The notes beneath the pieces were generated by a model that was given only the letters and a program-made list of their open reading frames with translations, made no database searches and was not told where the DNA came from. A stretch of DNA of 60,502 bases from Streptomyces pyxinicus. Its GTDB lineage: Bacteria; Actinomycetota; Actinomycetes; Streptomycetales; Streptomycetaceae. The stretch is from contig NZ_JANUGP010000038.1 in assembly GCF_024753135.1 (NCBI RefSeq), positions 1 to 60,502 on the forward strand, written 5' to 3'. Position numbers and translations under genes: made by a program. Within the stretch, counting starts at the first letter, position 1. Each line of letters starts with the position of its first letter. Shown here in pieces: positions 52,309 through 60,502 of the stretch.

Positions 52309-53634
52309 TCATCCGCCGCGGGCGCGCCTGCGCCGCGCGGCACGGTGACCGAGCGCGCCCAGTACGGCGCCCACCCCGAGCACCACGAGCCCGCGCCACC
52401 ACACCTGGGCCTCGATCCGGGTGGCCAGCACGACGCAGGACACCGCGCCCAGTACGGGGACGACGGTCGGGGCCCGGAAGTGGCCGGCGGTACCGGGGTC
52501 CCGGCGCAGCCGCAGGACCGCGACGTTGACGAGGAAGAAGACCACGAGCAGCAGCAGGACCAGCGTCGAGGCCAGGGTGGCCACGCTCCCGGTGAGGGCC
52601 AGGACCACCGAGAGCGCCGTGGTGGCGGCGATCGCGACCCAGGGCGTACGGCGGCCGGGCAGCACGGCGGGCAGCAGCCCGTCGCGGGCCATGCCGTAAG
52701 CGAGCCGCGAGGACATGATGCCGGTGAGCAGCGCCCCGTTGGCGACGGCGACGAGCGCGATGACGCTGAACAGGCGGGGAGGCACCCCGCCCGCCGCCCG
52801 CACCACCTCCAGCAGCGGCCCGCTGGACGCGGCCAGCCGCCCGGTCGGCACGGCGGCGGACGCGGCGATGCCCACCAGCACGTACACGGCGCCGGCGGTG
52901 GCCAGCGCGCCGAACAGCGCGCGCGGGTAGGAGCGCCGGGGATCACGGGTCTCCTCGGCGACGTTCACCGACGTCTCGAAGCCGACGAAGGAGTAGTACG
53001 CGAGGACGGAACCGCTGAGCACCGCGCCGGCGGCGCTCTCGCCGGGCGTACCGAGCCGGCCGAGGCGGCCGAGGTCGCCGTCACCGCGCAGCAGCAGCCA
53101 CGCGCCGAGCACGACGACGATCAGCAGACCGCCGACCTCGATCACGGTGGCGACCGCGTTCGCCCGCGTCGACTCCTGGATGCCCCGGGCGTTCAGCGCG
53201 GCCAGCAGGACGAGGAACACCGCGGCGACGGCACCCACGGGCAGGCTGACGAAGGCCGACAGATAGTCGCCGCCGAAGCCCCGGGCCAGCGCGGCGACGG
53301 AGACGACACCGGCCGCGAGCATGCAGAACCCGGCCACGAAGCCCGCGAACGGGCCGAACGCCTTGGTCGCGTAGTGGGAGGCACCGCCCGCCTTCGGGTA
53401 CTTCGTCGCCAGTTCCGCGTAGGACGCCGCGGTCAGCAGGGCGAGCAGGAGGGCGATGAGCAGCGGCACCCACACCGCTCCGCCGGCGTCCGCGGCCACC
53501 TGCCCCACCAGGACGTAGACGCCGGCGCCCAGGACGTCCCCCAGGATGAAGAAGTACAGCAGCGGCGTGGTGAGGGCCCTCTTGAGCGGGGTGCCGGATA
53601 CCGCGTCCGACGACGTTTCCCGAACCGGAGACAT
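52309..53634 (-). CDS. APC-family amino acid permease
   Basis: A 441-residue transporter with about twelve hydrophobic helices. Family signatures: TTPLLYFFILGDVLGAGVYVLVGQVA at the first helix, SYAELATKYPKAGGASHYATKAFG in helices 2-3, and YYSFVGFETSVNVAEETRDPRRSYPRAL in helix 6. It imports amino acids or amines with protons or by exchange; substrate unknown. ATG 53634 is chosen as the family start; the ribosome binding site is weak (GGGGGA about 11 bases upstream). No catabolic gene is adjacent. Confidence 0.92.
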   Translation of the reverse strand: MSPVRETSSDAVSGTPLKRALTTPLLYFFILGDVLGAGVYVLVGQVAADAGGAVWVPLLIALLLALLTAASYAELATKYPKAGGASHYATKAFGPFAGFVAGFCMLAAGVVSVAALARGFGGDYLSAFVSLPVGAVAAVFLVLLAALNARGIQESTRANAVATVIEVGGLLIVVVLGAWLLLRGDGDLGRLGRLGTPGESAAGAVLSGSVLAYYSFVGFETSVNVAEETRDPRRSYPRALFGALATAGAVYVLVGIAASAAVPTGRLAASSGPLLEVVRAAGGVPPRLFSVIALVAVANGALLTGIMSSRLAYGMARDGLLPAVLPGRRTPWVAIAATTALSVVLALTGSVATLASTLVLLLLVVFFLVNVAVLRLRRDPGTAGHFRAPTVVPVLGAVSCVVLATRIEAQVWWRGLVVLGVGAVLGALGHRAARRRRARGG

Positions 53635-53682
53635 GGACTCTGGGTCCCCCGCCGCCCGGGAAACACGCGTCCGAAGACACAG

Positions 53683-53706
53683 GTGTGGCGGCCGGGCCCC
53701 GGGGTA
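53683..53706 (+). promoter_or_regulatory. Possible SigB-type promoter of DUF5133 gene
   Basis: GTGT (53683-53686) and GGGTA (53702-53706) are 15 bp apart, matching GNNT-N14-16-GGGTA, about 50 bp upstream of the DUF5133 start. Confidence 0.35.
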
Positions 53707-53759
53707 ACCGGATCGATGTCGATGTACCACCCATGAAATGAACAGAGGGGCGACACCAG

Positions 53760-53987
53760 ATGCTCATGGCGCATCCCGCAGTCCTGCGCAACCTCGTCGA
53801 ACAGTACGACGCGCTCCGCATCCTGCACGCCGAGAACGGCGGTGCCGACGTACGCCAGCGCATGGACGACCTCGCGTACACGCTCTGTGTGTCGACCGGC
53901 ACCCGGGACATCGACGCGGCGCTCATCGCCGCCCGGCACCGACTGCCCGGCGCCCGCCCCGAGGACGACTCCCTGCTCACCGCCTGA
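53760..53987 (+). CDS. DUF5133 small protein
   Basis: A 75-residue soluble helical protein matching DUF5133, a short actinobacterial family: HPAVLRNLVEQYDALRILHAENG, RQRMDDLAYTLCVSTGTRD and ARHRLPGARPED. Function unknown. ATG 53760 with GAGGGG about ten bases upstream; ATG 53766 is an alternative. A candidate SigB-type promoter precedes it, suggesting stress induction. Confidence 0.85.
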   Translation: MLMAHPAVLRNLVEQYDALRILHAENGGADVRQRMDDLAYTLCVSTGTRDIDAALIAARHRLPGARPEDDSLLTA

Positions 53988-54016
53988 TGCGACAGGCACA
54001 CTAAACAAATAAGCCG

Positions 54017-54039
54017 TTTGCCTAAAACCTTTAGGCAAA
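54017..54039. promoter_or_regulatory. 23-bp perfect palindrome before FusB-like gene
   Basis: Arms TTTGCCTAAA (54017-54026) and TTTAGGCAAA (54030-54039) around a 3-base centre. It is strikingly AT-rich for this genome and lies 14 bp before the next start codon, so it is probably an operator for a dimeric repressor; a leader hairpin is the alternative. Confidence 0.7.
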
Positions 54040-54053
54040 TTAGCCTTCCGCTC

Positions 54054-54545
54054 ATGAGACCACTGACCGAGCGGGAGATCCGCGCTGCCTTCGTGAACTG
54101 CACCAAGGGCGAGGCCAAGCGGCTGTCCGTACCGCGCGATCTGGGGGAGCGCCCCTGGGAGGACCTGGACTTCTTCGGCTGGCGCGACCCCCAGGCCCCG
54201 GACCGCGCCTACCTCGTGGCCGACGTCGACGGCCGTCCGGTGGCGGTCGCCCTGCGCGGCACCGGGGCCGGTTCCTGGCAGACGCGGCGCAGCATGTGCT
54301 CGCTCTGCCTGACCACCCACACCGGCGGCGTCTCGCTCATGGTCGCCGCCAGGGCGGGCAGGGCCGGGCAGCAGGGCAACTCCGTGGGCGCCTACATATG
54401 CAGCGATCTCGCCTGCCCGCTGTACGTCCGGGGCAAGAAGGACGCGGGCGTCGGCGCACGCCTCCCGGAGTCGCTCACCCTGGAGCAGAAGATCGAGCGG
54501 ACCGTCGCGAACCTCAGGGCCTTCGTCGCCAAGGTCACCGCGTGA
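54054..54545 (+). CDS. FBP/FusB-like EF-G-binding zinc protein
   Basis: A 163-residue protein of the FBP C-terminal treble-clef zinc-finger family (PF16571): MRPLTEREIRAAFVNCTKGEAKR at the start, CSLCLTTHTGG and YICSDLACPLYVRGKK as the four-Cys zinc site. FusB-family proteins bind elongation factor G and free it from fusidic-acid-stalled ribosomes. ATG 54054 is preferred over ATG 54018, which would lie at the palindrome. The 23-bp palindrome immediately upstream suggests tight repression and an inducing signal. Confidence 0.88.
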   Translation: MRPLTEREIRAAFVNCTKGEAKRLSVPRDLGERPWEDLDFFGWRDPQAPDRAYLVADVDGRPVAVALRGTGAGSWQTRRSMCSLCLTTHTGGVSLMVAARAGRAGQQGNSVGAYICSDLACPLYVRGKKDAGVGARLPESLTLEQKIERTVANLRAFVAKVTA

Positions 54546-54576
54546 CGCGGCGCCCACTGCCGGTGGTGCCGCCGTC

Positions 54577-54930
54577 TCAGGGAAACTGGGGGGTCGGGGT
54601 CGGGGACGGGTTCGGGGTGGGGCTCGCGGCCGAGGGCCGGGCCGGCGGCGGGGTGCTGACGGCCGGGTGTGGGGAGTGGGCCGGTTCGGTCGGGCGGGGC
54701 GTGTCCTTGTGCGCCGTGAGCAGGACCAGCGCCACTACGGCGGCCAGGGCCAGGACACCCGCCACCGCGTGCCGCAGGCGCAGCCGGGGGCCCGGCGGTC
54801 CGGTCGGCGGACGCCGGGGGCGCAGGTCGGACGGGCCGACCGAACGGGCCCGCGCGGCGAGGGCGGCACGCAGCCGGTCCTCGACGCCGGCCGGCGCGGT
54901 CGTCGTACCGGAGTCGCCGTAGTCGTTCAT
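54577..54930 (-). CDS. Membrane-anchored Pro/Thr-tailed protein, partner of ECF sigma
   Basis: A 117-residue protein: cytoplasmic charged part (about residues 1-52, DRLRAALAARARSVGPSDLRP), one membrane segment (HAVAGVLALAAVVALVLLTA, about 53-72), then an extracellular Pro/Ser/Thr tail (SPTPNPSPTPTPQF). ATG 54930 overlaps the sigma-gene stop (ATGA), so it is coupled to it. Topology and coupling suggest an anti-sigma or signal partner, but it lacks a ZAS zinc motif and no anti-sigma domain is recognisable. Confidence 0.75.
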   Translation of the reverse strand: MNDYGDSGTTTAPAGVEDRLRAALAARARSVGPSDLRPRRPPTGPPGPRLRLRHAVAGVLALAAVVALVLLTAHKDTPRPTEPAHSPHPAVSTPPPARPSAASPTPNPSPTPTPQFP

Positions 54931-55577
54931 CGCAGCCCCTCCAGGCGTCGGCCGAGCGCGTCCAGGGCGCGGCTGGCCGTGGACTTGACGGTGCCCCGGG
55001 ACAGCCCCAGTGTCGCCGCGATCTCGGCCTCGGTCAGATGGGACCAGTAGCGCAGCACCAGCACCTCGCGCTGACGGGACGTCAGGGTCCTTAGCGCCGC
55101 CAGGACTTCGCGGTGGTCCTCGTGGAGCAGCACGTCCTCCTCCGGGGCGGGGGCATGCCCCTCGGGGGCCGGCGGGTGTGCCCGTACGGTCCTGCGCCGA
55201 CGCAGCACCGAGCGGGCGCCGTTGACCACGCTGGTCCGCAGATACGCCTCCGGGTCGTCCAGAGAACCGAGCCGGTGGCCGTGCCGGCGGAACAGGGCAG
55301 TGAAGGCGTCCTGTACGACGTCCTCGGCGGTGGGCACGTCGTCCACCAGCAGCACCGCGAGCCGCACCAGGGACAGTCGGCGGTGGTGGTACAACTCCTC
55401 GATACCAGAGGGGCGTTCGGCGTCCAGCGCGGGACCGCCCACGGCGGTGCCGGAGGCTGTCGGTGCCGTGCCGCCCGTGCGGGTCCGGGCGAGGAGGCGA
55501 GGCAGCGGCGCCTGTCCGAACCGTCGCCAGGGCAGGCTCCAGCGCAGGCCGGCCGCCGGTGGTGTGGCTGTCGTCAT
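54927..55577 (-). CDS. SigE-family ECF sigma factor
   Basis: A 216-residue ECF-type sigma factor of the SigE family (TIGR02983). A disordered N-terminus of about 55 residues precedes region 2 (IEELYHHRRLSLVRLAVLLVDDVPTAEDVVQDAFTALFRRHG) and region 4 (LTSRQREVLVLRYWSHLTEAEIAATLGLSRGTVKSTASRALDAL). ATG 55577 has GGGAGACCC just upstream. It is coupled to a downstream membrane protein and preceded, across a strong terminator, by a secreted Pro-rich protein gene. Confidence 0.92.
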   Translation of the reverse strand: MTTATPPAAGLRWSLPWRRFGQAPLPRLLARTRTGGTAPTASGTAVGGPALDAERPSGIEELYHHRRLSLVRLAVLLVDDVPTAEDVVQDAFTALFRRHGHRLGSLDDPEAYLRTSVVNGARSVLRRRRTVRAHPPAPEGHAPAPEEDVLLHEDHREVLAALRTLTSRQREVLVLRYWSHLTEAEIAATLGLSRGTVKSTASRALDALGRRLEGLR

Positions 55578-55593
55578 GGGTCTCCCGGAGCCG

Positions 55594-55631
55594 GGAGCGG
55601 GGGAGCCGCCGCGCGACGGCTCCCCCGCTCC
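55594..55631. terminator. 15-bp hairpin between Pro-rich protein gene and sigma gene
   Basis: Arms GGAGCGGGGGAGCCG (55594-55608) and exact complement (55617-55631) with an 8-base loop. It lies 10 bp after the Pro-rich gene stop and 17 bp before the sigma start, leaving little space for a sigma promoter. Confidence 0.85.
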
Positions 55632-55640
55632 GGTCCTGCC

Positions 55641-56087
55641 TCAGTGCTGCTGCGGAACCGGCGCCGGTACGGCGTGACGGTGGTGCGGGACGGGTGAAGC
55701 CGAGGACGGGACGGGTGCCGGGCGCCGTGGCGCGGGGGCGGCCGTGGGCGACGCGGACGCGGGCGCCGGGACCGACGGGACGGGCGTGGGGGTGGCCGCG
55801 GACGGCGCCGGCTTCGGGGTCGCGGTGCGGCCCGGCGTGGAGGGGACCGACTTGGGGGTCGCGGTGCGGCCCGGCGTGGAGGGGACCGGCGAGGGCGTCG
55901 CCTTGGTGCCCGGCGTGGCCGGCACCGGGGACGGTGTGGCCGAGTGGGCGGGGGCGCTGCCGTCGCTCTGGGCCGCCTGGGCGGTCATCGCGCCGGCCAC
56001 CGCCAGCGCGGCACCCACGACGGAGACCCCCACGGCGGCGCGCAGCCTGCGGGCACGGATCGGACGGGGGACACGGTGTGCGGACAT
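55641..56087 (-). CDS. Secreted Pro/Thr/Ser-rich repeat protein
   Basis: A 148-residue exported protein: Arg-rich N-terminus, hydrophobic core AAVGVSVVGAALAVAGAM, cleavage after TAQA, then a low-complexity region with 12-13-residue repeats (VPSTPGRTATPK and variants, about four) and a His-containing C-terminus (PVPHHRHAVPAPVPQQH). Probably a wall-spanning or extracellular protein. ATG 56087 with AGAAGGAACCC upstream. It is the first gene of the ECF sigma locus. Confidence 0.8.
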   Translation of the reverse strand: MSAHRVPRPIRARRLRAAVGVSVVGAALAVAGAMTAQAAQSDGSAPAHSATPSPVPATPGTKATPSPVPSTPGRTATPKSVPSTPGRTATPKPAPSAATPTPVPSVPAPASASPTAAPAPRRPAPVPSSASPVPHHRHAVPAPVPQQH

Positions 56088-56391
56088 GGGTTCCTTCTGG
56101 TGCTCGGGGTCGGACTACTTGTCGAAGTGGAGGCCTCCACCCCGAGAGACGTCCGGCCCCGGCGGAGGTTGCGGGTACCGGCCGAGGAATTCTCACCCAC
56201 CGCCCACGCCCCCTCCGCAGGGCGGCCGGCCCGTGGCAGACGACGGCCGGAGCCGGCAGCCGGCCGCCGTCGCCCCCCGCGGCGACCACCGTCGCCCCGC
56301 CCCGACCGCATGGCCCCCGCCCCGACCGCCACGGCCCCCGCCCCGACCCCGGTCGCTTCCGCCCCGACCGCTGTCCTCCCCGCGCCGCCCG
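56088..56391. promoter_or_regulatory. Region upstream of Pro-rich gene with 14-bp palindrome
   Basis: This 304-bp gap holds the promoter of the Pro-rich gene. The perfect palindrome GTGGAGGCCTCCAC lies at 56127-56140, about 40 bp before the start. From about 56285 to 56385 the sequence is a degenerate CCCCGACCG-type repeat with no coding evidence. Confidence 0.4.
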
Positions 56392-57366
56392 TCACTCCGG
56401 GAACGTCCCCGCCCCCTCCTCCGCGAACGCCACGGCGTCCCGGTGCCCGAACAGCCCCGGCAAGCCGCCGGTGTGGACGAAGACCGTCTTCCCGCCGGGG
56501 CGGACCGTGCCGTCGGCCACGGCCGCCCGGAGTCCGGCCAGGGCGCGGCCGGTGTAGGTCGGGTCGAGGACGAGGCCCTCGGTACGGGCGGCGAGACGGA
56601 GCGCCTCGGACACCGGGCCGGTGAGCGTCGCGTAGCCCGCGCCCACCTGGTCCCGGCGGACCCGGAGCCCCTCTGCCCTCAGCGGCTCGGCGGTGTGCGG
56701 GGCGGCGAACCGGACCACCGCCCGCGCCGGGTCGGTCAGCGCGCCCACGTCCACGCCGAGGACCGAACCGGGTCCCAGGGCCGCCACCAGCCCGGCCATG
56801 GTGCCGCCCGAGCCGAGCGCGACCACCGCGGTGCGCAGGTCCGGCACCTGCTCGCGCAACTCGGCACCGCAGCGCACGTACCCCCGCGCGCCCAGCACGC
56901 TGGAGCCGCCGAAGGGGATGAGCGCCGGCCGGGACCCGGCTGCCCGCAGCCGCACGCGGACCGCGTCCGCCGCCGCGTCCAGGCCGGCCTGGTCCACCTC
57001 GCCGGCCCAGGACAGCCGGGCGCCCAGCAGGCCGTCAAGGGCGAGGTTCCCGGAACCCGAGGCCCCCGCCGAGCCGCGCAGCACCAGGACGACGTCCAGG
57101 CCGAGACGGGCACCGGCCGCGGCGGTCAGCCGGGCGTGATTGCTCTGCGGGGCGCCGGTGGTCACGAGCGTGTCCGCCCCCTCGGCGAGCGCCGCGCCCA
57201 CCGTCCACTCCAGCTTGCGGACCTTGTTGCCGCCGCCGCCGAGCCCGGTCAGGTCGTCCCGCTTGACCCACAGGTCCTCCGGCCCGAGCCCGAGGGCGGT
57301 GGCGAGCCGGGGCGCCGGCTCGACGGGGGTGGGGTAGGTGGCGAGGGCGACGGGCGGGTGGCTCAT
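56392..57366 (-). CDS. D-cysteine desulfhydrase / ACC deaminase-family PLP enzyme
   Basis: A 324-residue fold-type II PLP enzyme. PLP Lys is K48 in GGGGNKVRKLEW; phosphate/substrate loop GAPQSNHARLTAAAGARLG near 78; SGGTMAGL near 190; and TGGLPGLFG near the C-terminus. It belongs to the D-cysteine desulfhydrase/1-aminocyclopropane-1-carboxylate deaminase group; the two activities cannot be separated from the sequence alone. ATG 57366 has AGGA eight bases upstream; ATG 57375 is an alternative. It stands alone between the sigma locus and the CoxE-like gene. Confidence 0.88.
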   Translation of the reverse strand: MSHPPVALATYPTPVEPAPRLATALGLGPEDLWVKRDDLTGLGGGGNKVRKLEWTVGAALAEGADTLVTTGAPQSNHARLTAAAGARLGLDVVLVLRGSAGASGSGNLALDGLLGARLSWAGEVDQAGLDAAADAVRVRLRAAGSRPALIPFGGSSVLGARGYVRCGAELREQVPDLRTAVVALGSGGTMAGLVAALGPGSVLGVDVGALTDPARAVVRFAAPHTAEPLRAEGLRVRRDQVGAGYATLTGPVSEALRLAARTEGLVLDPTYTGRALAGLRAAVADGTVRPGGKTVFVHTGGLPGLFGHRDAVAFAEEGAGTFPE

Positions 57367-57472
57367 GACGGACATCCTGGGGGAGTGCGGCGGCGGGTGA
57401 CCGGTGGACCGGTGGGGCGGCGGTCGGTCACGCCGTCGCACCGGTGACCATCACACCACCCCTGGCGCGCCC

Positions 57473-58821
57473 TCACACCGGCAACAGCCGCGCCACCAGC
57501 CCGCTGAGCTGCCGTGCCGTCCGGCACTCGTGCATCTCGACCAGCTCCGCGTACGCCGGCGCGGCCGAATCGCCGGTGCCCCATTGCGCACGCGGCTCCG
57601 GGTTCAGCCAGTACGCGCGGCGGGCCCGGCCGGCGATCTCGCGTACGGCGGGCAGGTTCGGGTCGCTCAGGTTGGTGCGGGCGTCACCGAGCACGAACAC
57701 CGTCGTGCGCGGGCCGACCGCGGAGCCGTACCGCTCGGCGAACTCGCCCAGCGCCGCGCCGTAGTCGCTGCTGCCGTGCCAGCCGGTGAGCGTGGCTTCC
57801 GCGCGGATGCGGGCGCCGAGCCCCTCCGGGTCGGCGCGGCCGTGATCGAGCAGGCCGGTCACCTCGTCGAGCCGGTTGACGAACGCGAACACGCGGACCT
57901 TGCCGAACTGGTCGTGCAACGCCTGGACCAGCAGCATCGTGAAGTCCGAGAACCCGGACACCGAGCCCGACACGTCGCACAGCAGCACCAGTTCGGGGCG
58001 CGCCGGGCGGCGCCTGCGCAGCACCGGCCGCATCGGGACGCCGCCGGTGGACAGGGAGGAGCGCAGGGTGCGGCGCAGGTCGATCGTGCCGCGCGCGGCC
58101 CGGCGGCGGCGGGCGGCGAGCCGGGTGGCCAGCTTGCGCGCGAGCGGCCGTACCGCCCGGCGCAGCTCGGCGAGTTGGTCCCGGTTCGCGAACAGGAAGT
58201 CGACCCGGTCGGCGGTCGGCCGGACGGCCCGCCGCGCGATCTCGTCCCGGCCGCGCCGCTCGGCCACCCGGCGCCGTGCCTCGGCCCCGACCAGCCGCCG
58301 GAACTCCTCGATACGGCGCCGGAGCTCGTCGTCCAGCAACCGGTCCGTGAAGCCGGCACCGCTCACCCCCCGGCCCCGGACGTCGGCCCGCACCCGGGCC
58401 AACAGGGTCTGCGGGCGCAGCCGTTCCAGGGTCTGGTACGCCGACCAGCCGTCCGACTCGGGTGAACTCCCGTACCCGCCGAGGCCGTCGACCGCCTCCG
58501 CCGCCAACCGGGCCAGCGCCGCCGGGTCGTCGGCCGCCAGCGCGGCGGCCAGCCGGTCCCGCAGGGCCGCGCGGTCGGCCGGTCCACCGTCCGGGCCGCC
58601 CACACCGCGCGGGAAGTAGAGGTCGAAGACCGGGTCGAACACGGCCCGTTGGCCGACGCCGTGCAGCAGGGTCGCGGCCAGGCCCTCGCGCAGCAGTTCC
58701 CGGTCCGCGAGCCCCAGCGTCTCCACCGCGCGGGCCGCGTCCACGCTCTCGCCGGTGCCGATCCGCACCCCGTGCGCGCGCAGCGCCCCGACCAGCGAGG
58801 TGATCCGCTCGGCGACGTCGC

Positions 58822-58825
<4 letters not shown>
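57473..58825 (-). CDS. CoxE-like von Willebrand A domain protein
   Basis: A 450-residue protein. The N-terminal half is helical and Arg-rich; the C-terminal vWA domain (about residues 250-450) has the metal-site motif LCDVSGSVSGFS, then FVNRLDEVT and GWHGSSDYGAAL, and ends with YWLNPEPRAQWGTGDS, typical of the CoxE group (PF05762). It works with a MoxR AAA ATPase, encoded directly upstream with a GTGA overlap, as a metal-insertion or protein-maturation chaperone pair. No CO-dehydrogenase genes are nearby, so its target is unknown. Longer reading of the frame to 60442 is not coding. Confidence 0.88.
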
Positions 58826-59679
<854 letters not shown>

Positions 59680-59724
59680 CGGGGCCTCCGGCGGGTCGGG
59701 GGAGTGGTCCGTACTCTCGGCGCC

Positions 59725-59741
59725 TATCTAAGCGCTTGTTC
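59725..59741. promoter_or_regulatory. TetR-type operator around AAGCGCTT
   Basis: The 8-bp palindrome AAGCGCTT (59730-59737) with partly matching flanks (ATCT before, GTTC after) lies between the divergent MoxR and TetR genes. It has the look of a TetR-type site. Confidence 0.45.
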
Positions 59742-59827
59742 AGCGCCACTGTCACGGGGGTATCGCGGTGCCGAGGGGAACGCCCAGCGGGGGACACCGA
59801 TCGGTTTCCGGTGCGGCCCCGGCGCGG

Positions 59828-59833
59828 TAGCCT
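59828..59833 (+). promoter_or_regulatory. -10 element TAGCCT, leaderless start of TetR gene
   Basis: TAGCCT, six bases, then ATG 59840. No ribosome binding site. Confidence 0.5.
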
Positions 59834-59839
59834 CGACGC

Positions 59840-60412
59840 ATGGCCACCCCATCCAAGCCGTCCTCGCGCGAGCGGCTGCTCGACGCCGCCGCCCGGCTCT
59901 CCTACCGCGACGGCGTGTCGATCGGCATCGAGGCGCTGTGCCGGGAGGCGGGCGTCTCCAAGCGGTCGATGTACCAGCTCTTCGAGAGCAAGGACGAGAT
60001 GCTGGCCGCGAGCCTGCGCCGGCGGATCCCGGAGTACGGAGCCCGTCTCCGCCACCCCGACCCGGAGGCCGCCACCCCCCGCGAGCGGATCCTGTACGTC
60101 TTCGCCCAGCTGGAGAAGGGTTCCACCGAGCCCGGCTACCACGGCTGCCCCTTCCTCGCGACGCTGGTCGAGCTGAAGGACCCCGCGCACCCGGCGAGCA
60201 AGGTCGCGCGGGAGGTGAAGGACGGCCTGGTCGAGACGCTGCGCGCCGAGGCGGAGCGCGGCGGCGCCCACGACCCCGGGCTCCTCGCCCGCCAGCTCCT
60301 GCTCGTCTTCGACGGCGCCGCCGCCCGCGCCGGCTCGGGCGTCGAGCACCTGTCCGACGGCCTCGCCACCGCGACCGCCACCGCCCTGCTCGACGCGGCG
60401 GGCGTGGCGTAG
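59840..60412 (+). CDS. TetR/AcrR-family regulator
   Basis: A 190-residue TetR protein: SSRERLLDAAARLSYRDG, then SIGIEALCREAGVSKRSMYQLFESKDEML (about residues 8-58). The C-terminal ligand domain contains YHGCPFLATLVELKDPAHPA, the CxFL pattern frequent in TetR proteins of this group. Divergent from the MoxR/CoxE-like genes with an AAGCGCTT palindrome between, so control of that pair is plausible. Leaderless by the TAGCCT-N6-ATG pattern. Confidence 0.9.
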   Translation: MATPSKPSSRERLLDAAARLSYRDGVSIGIEALCREAGVSKRSMYQLFESKDEMLAASLRRRIPEYGARLRHPDPEAATPRERILYVFAQLEKGSTEPGYHGCPFLATLVELKDPAHPASKVAREVKDGLVETLRAEAERGGAHDPGLLARQLLLVFDGAAARAGSGVEHLSDGLATATATALLDAAGVA

Positions 60413-60423
60413 GCACGCGGGAC

Positions 60424-60452
60424 GGCAGCGACCGCACCGCACGGCCGCTGCC
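60424..60452. terminator. Hairpin after the last TetR gene
   Basis: Arms GGCAGCG (60424-60430) and CGCTGCC (60446-60452) with an inner CCG/CGG pair. It follows the TetR stop by 11 bp. The remaining 50 bases show no gene; a minus-strand TGA near 60485 could end a gene lying beyond the window. Confidence 0.5.
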
Positions 60453-60502
60453 GCAGGCCCCAGCCCCGGCGAAAGCCGCCCGGTTCAGCCCCCTGAGGCC
60501 GT

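Noticed and set aside
56392..57366. The PLP enzyme as the missing EgtE of ergothioneine synthesis
   Set aside because: It is a fold-type II D-cysteine desulfhydrase/ACC deaminase-like protein, whereas EgtE is a fold-type I C-S lyase, and it is 35 kb from egtABCD.

Overview
This is a 60.5 kb piece of a very GC-rich actinobacterial chromosome, almost certainly Streptomyces. Evidence: strong G/C bias at third codon positions, many GTG starts, frequent 4-bp start/stop overlaps, TANNNT promoter elements six bases before start codons, and typical Streptomyces families (DUF574 methyltransferase, SCO0930-family lipoprotein, DUF5133, SigE-family sigma factor, MmyB-type regulators, egtABCD). From memory, much of the order resembles S. 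coelicolor SCO0930 down to about SCO0885 (lipoprotein, rmdA, sdh, olsBA, egt operon, trxC). I have not checked that by search. No rRNA, tRNA, CRISPR array, transposase or phage gene was seen.

Layout. 0-5 kb: a truncated Pro/Thr-repeat secreted protein, a repeat lipoprotein, and a DUF574 methyltransferase translationally coupled to an RmdA-like PAS-GGDEF-EAL c-di-GMP protein. 5-9.6 kb: a LysR gene divergent from a succinate dehydrogenase operon (sdhC-sdhA-sdhB) closed by a clear terminator. 9.7-16 kb: ornithine-lipid genes olsB-olsA, a UvrA2/DrrC-like ATPase whose 3' end shares a 183-bp tandem duplication with olsA, a small antitoxin-like protein, a luciferase-like oxidoreductase, a HAD phosphatase and dodecin. 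16-22 kb: an orphan sugar-binding lipoprotein converging on the ergothioneine operon egtA-B-C-D. 22-25 kb: a decayed TIGR02452 (microbial PARG-like) pseudogene, a PemK/MazF-type protein, and a flotillin/NfeD pair. 25-32.6 kb: amidase, esterase, FMN reductase, two TetR systems (one beside a TetX-like monooxygenase) and a LacI regulator, with several well-formed operators.

32.6-42.5 kb: thioredoxin behind a sigma-R promoter, divergent from a disulfide reductase; peptide deformylase divergent from a BlaI/M56-peptidase pair; a TPR protein; a DUF4396 membrane protein behind a CsoR-like (copper) operator; a four-gene overlapping operon (EF-hand, isocitrate-dehydrogenase-like, isochorismatase-like, LCM methyltransferase) that I cannot match to a known pathway; and a CtaG/DUF2243 pair. 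42.7-48.4 kb: glutamate-synthase-like and pyruvate-oxidase-like genes, a SigB-type sigma factor and a phospholipase-D-family protein whose last codons and stop are tandemly triplicated. 48.5-60.5 kb: LysR, MmyB-type and SDR genes, membrane proteins, an APC permease, DUF5133, a FusB-like zinc protein behind a 23-bp palindrome, an ECF sigma locus with Pro/Thr-rich partners, a D-cysteine-desulfhydrase-like enzyme, and a MoxR/CoxE-like pair divergent from a TetR regulator.

Themes: redox and stress control (sigma-R thioredoxin, ergothioneine, SigB-type sigma, LysR/sdh), membrane composition (ornithine lipids, flotillin, PLD), and many single regulators with leaderless transcripts. The least explained unit is the four-gene operon at 37.8-41.1 kb.
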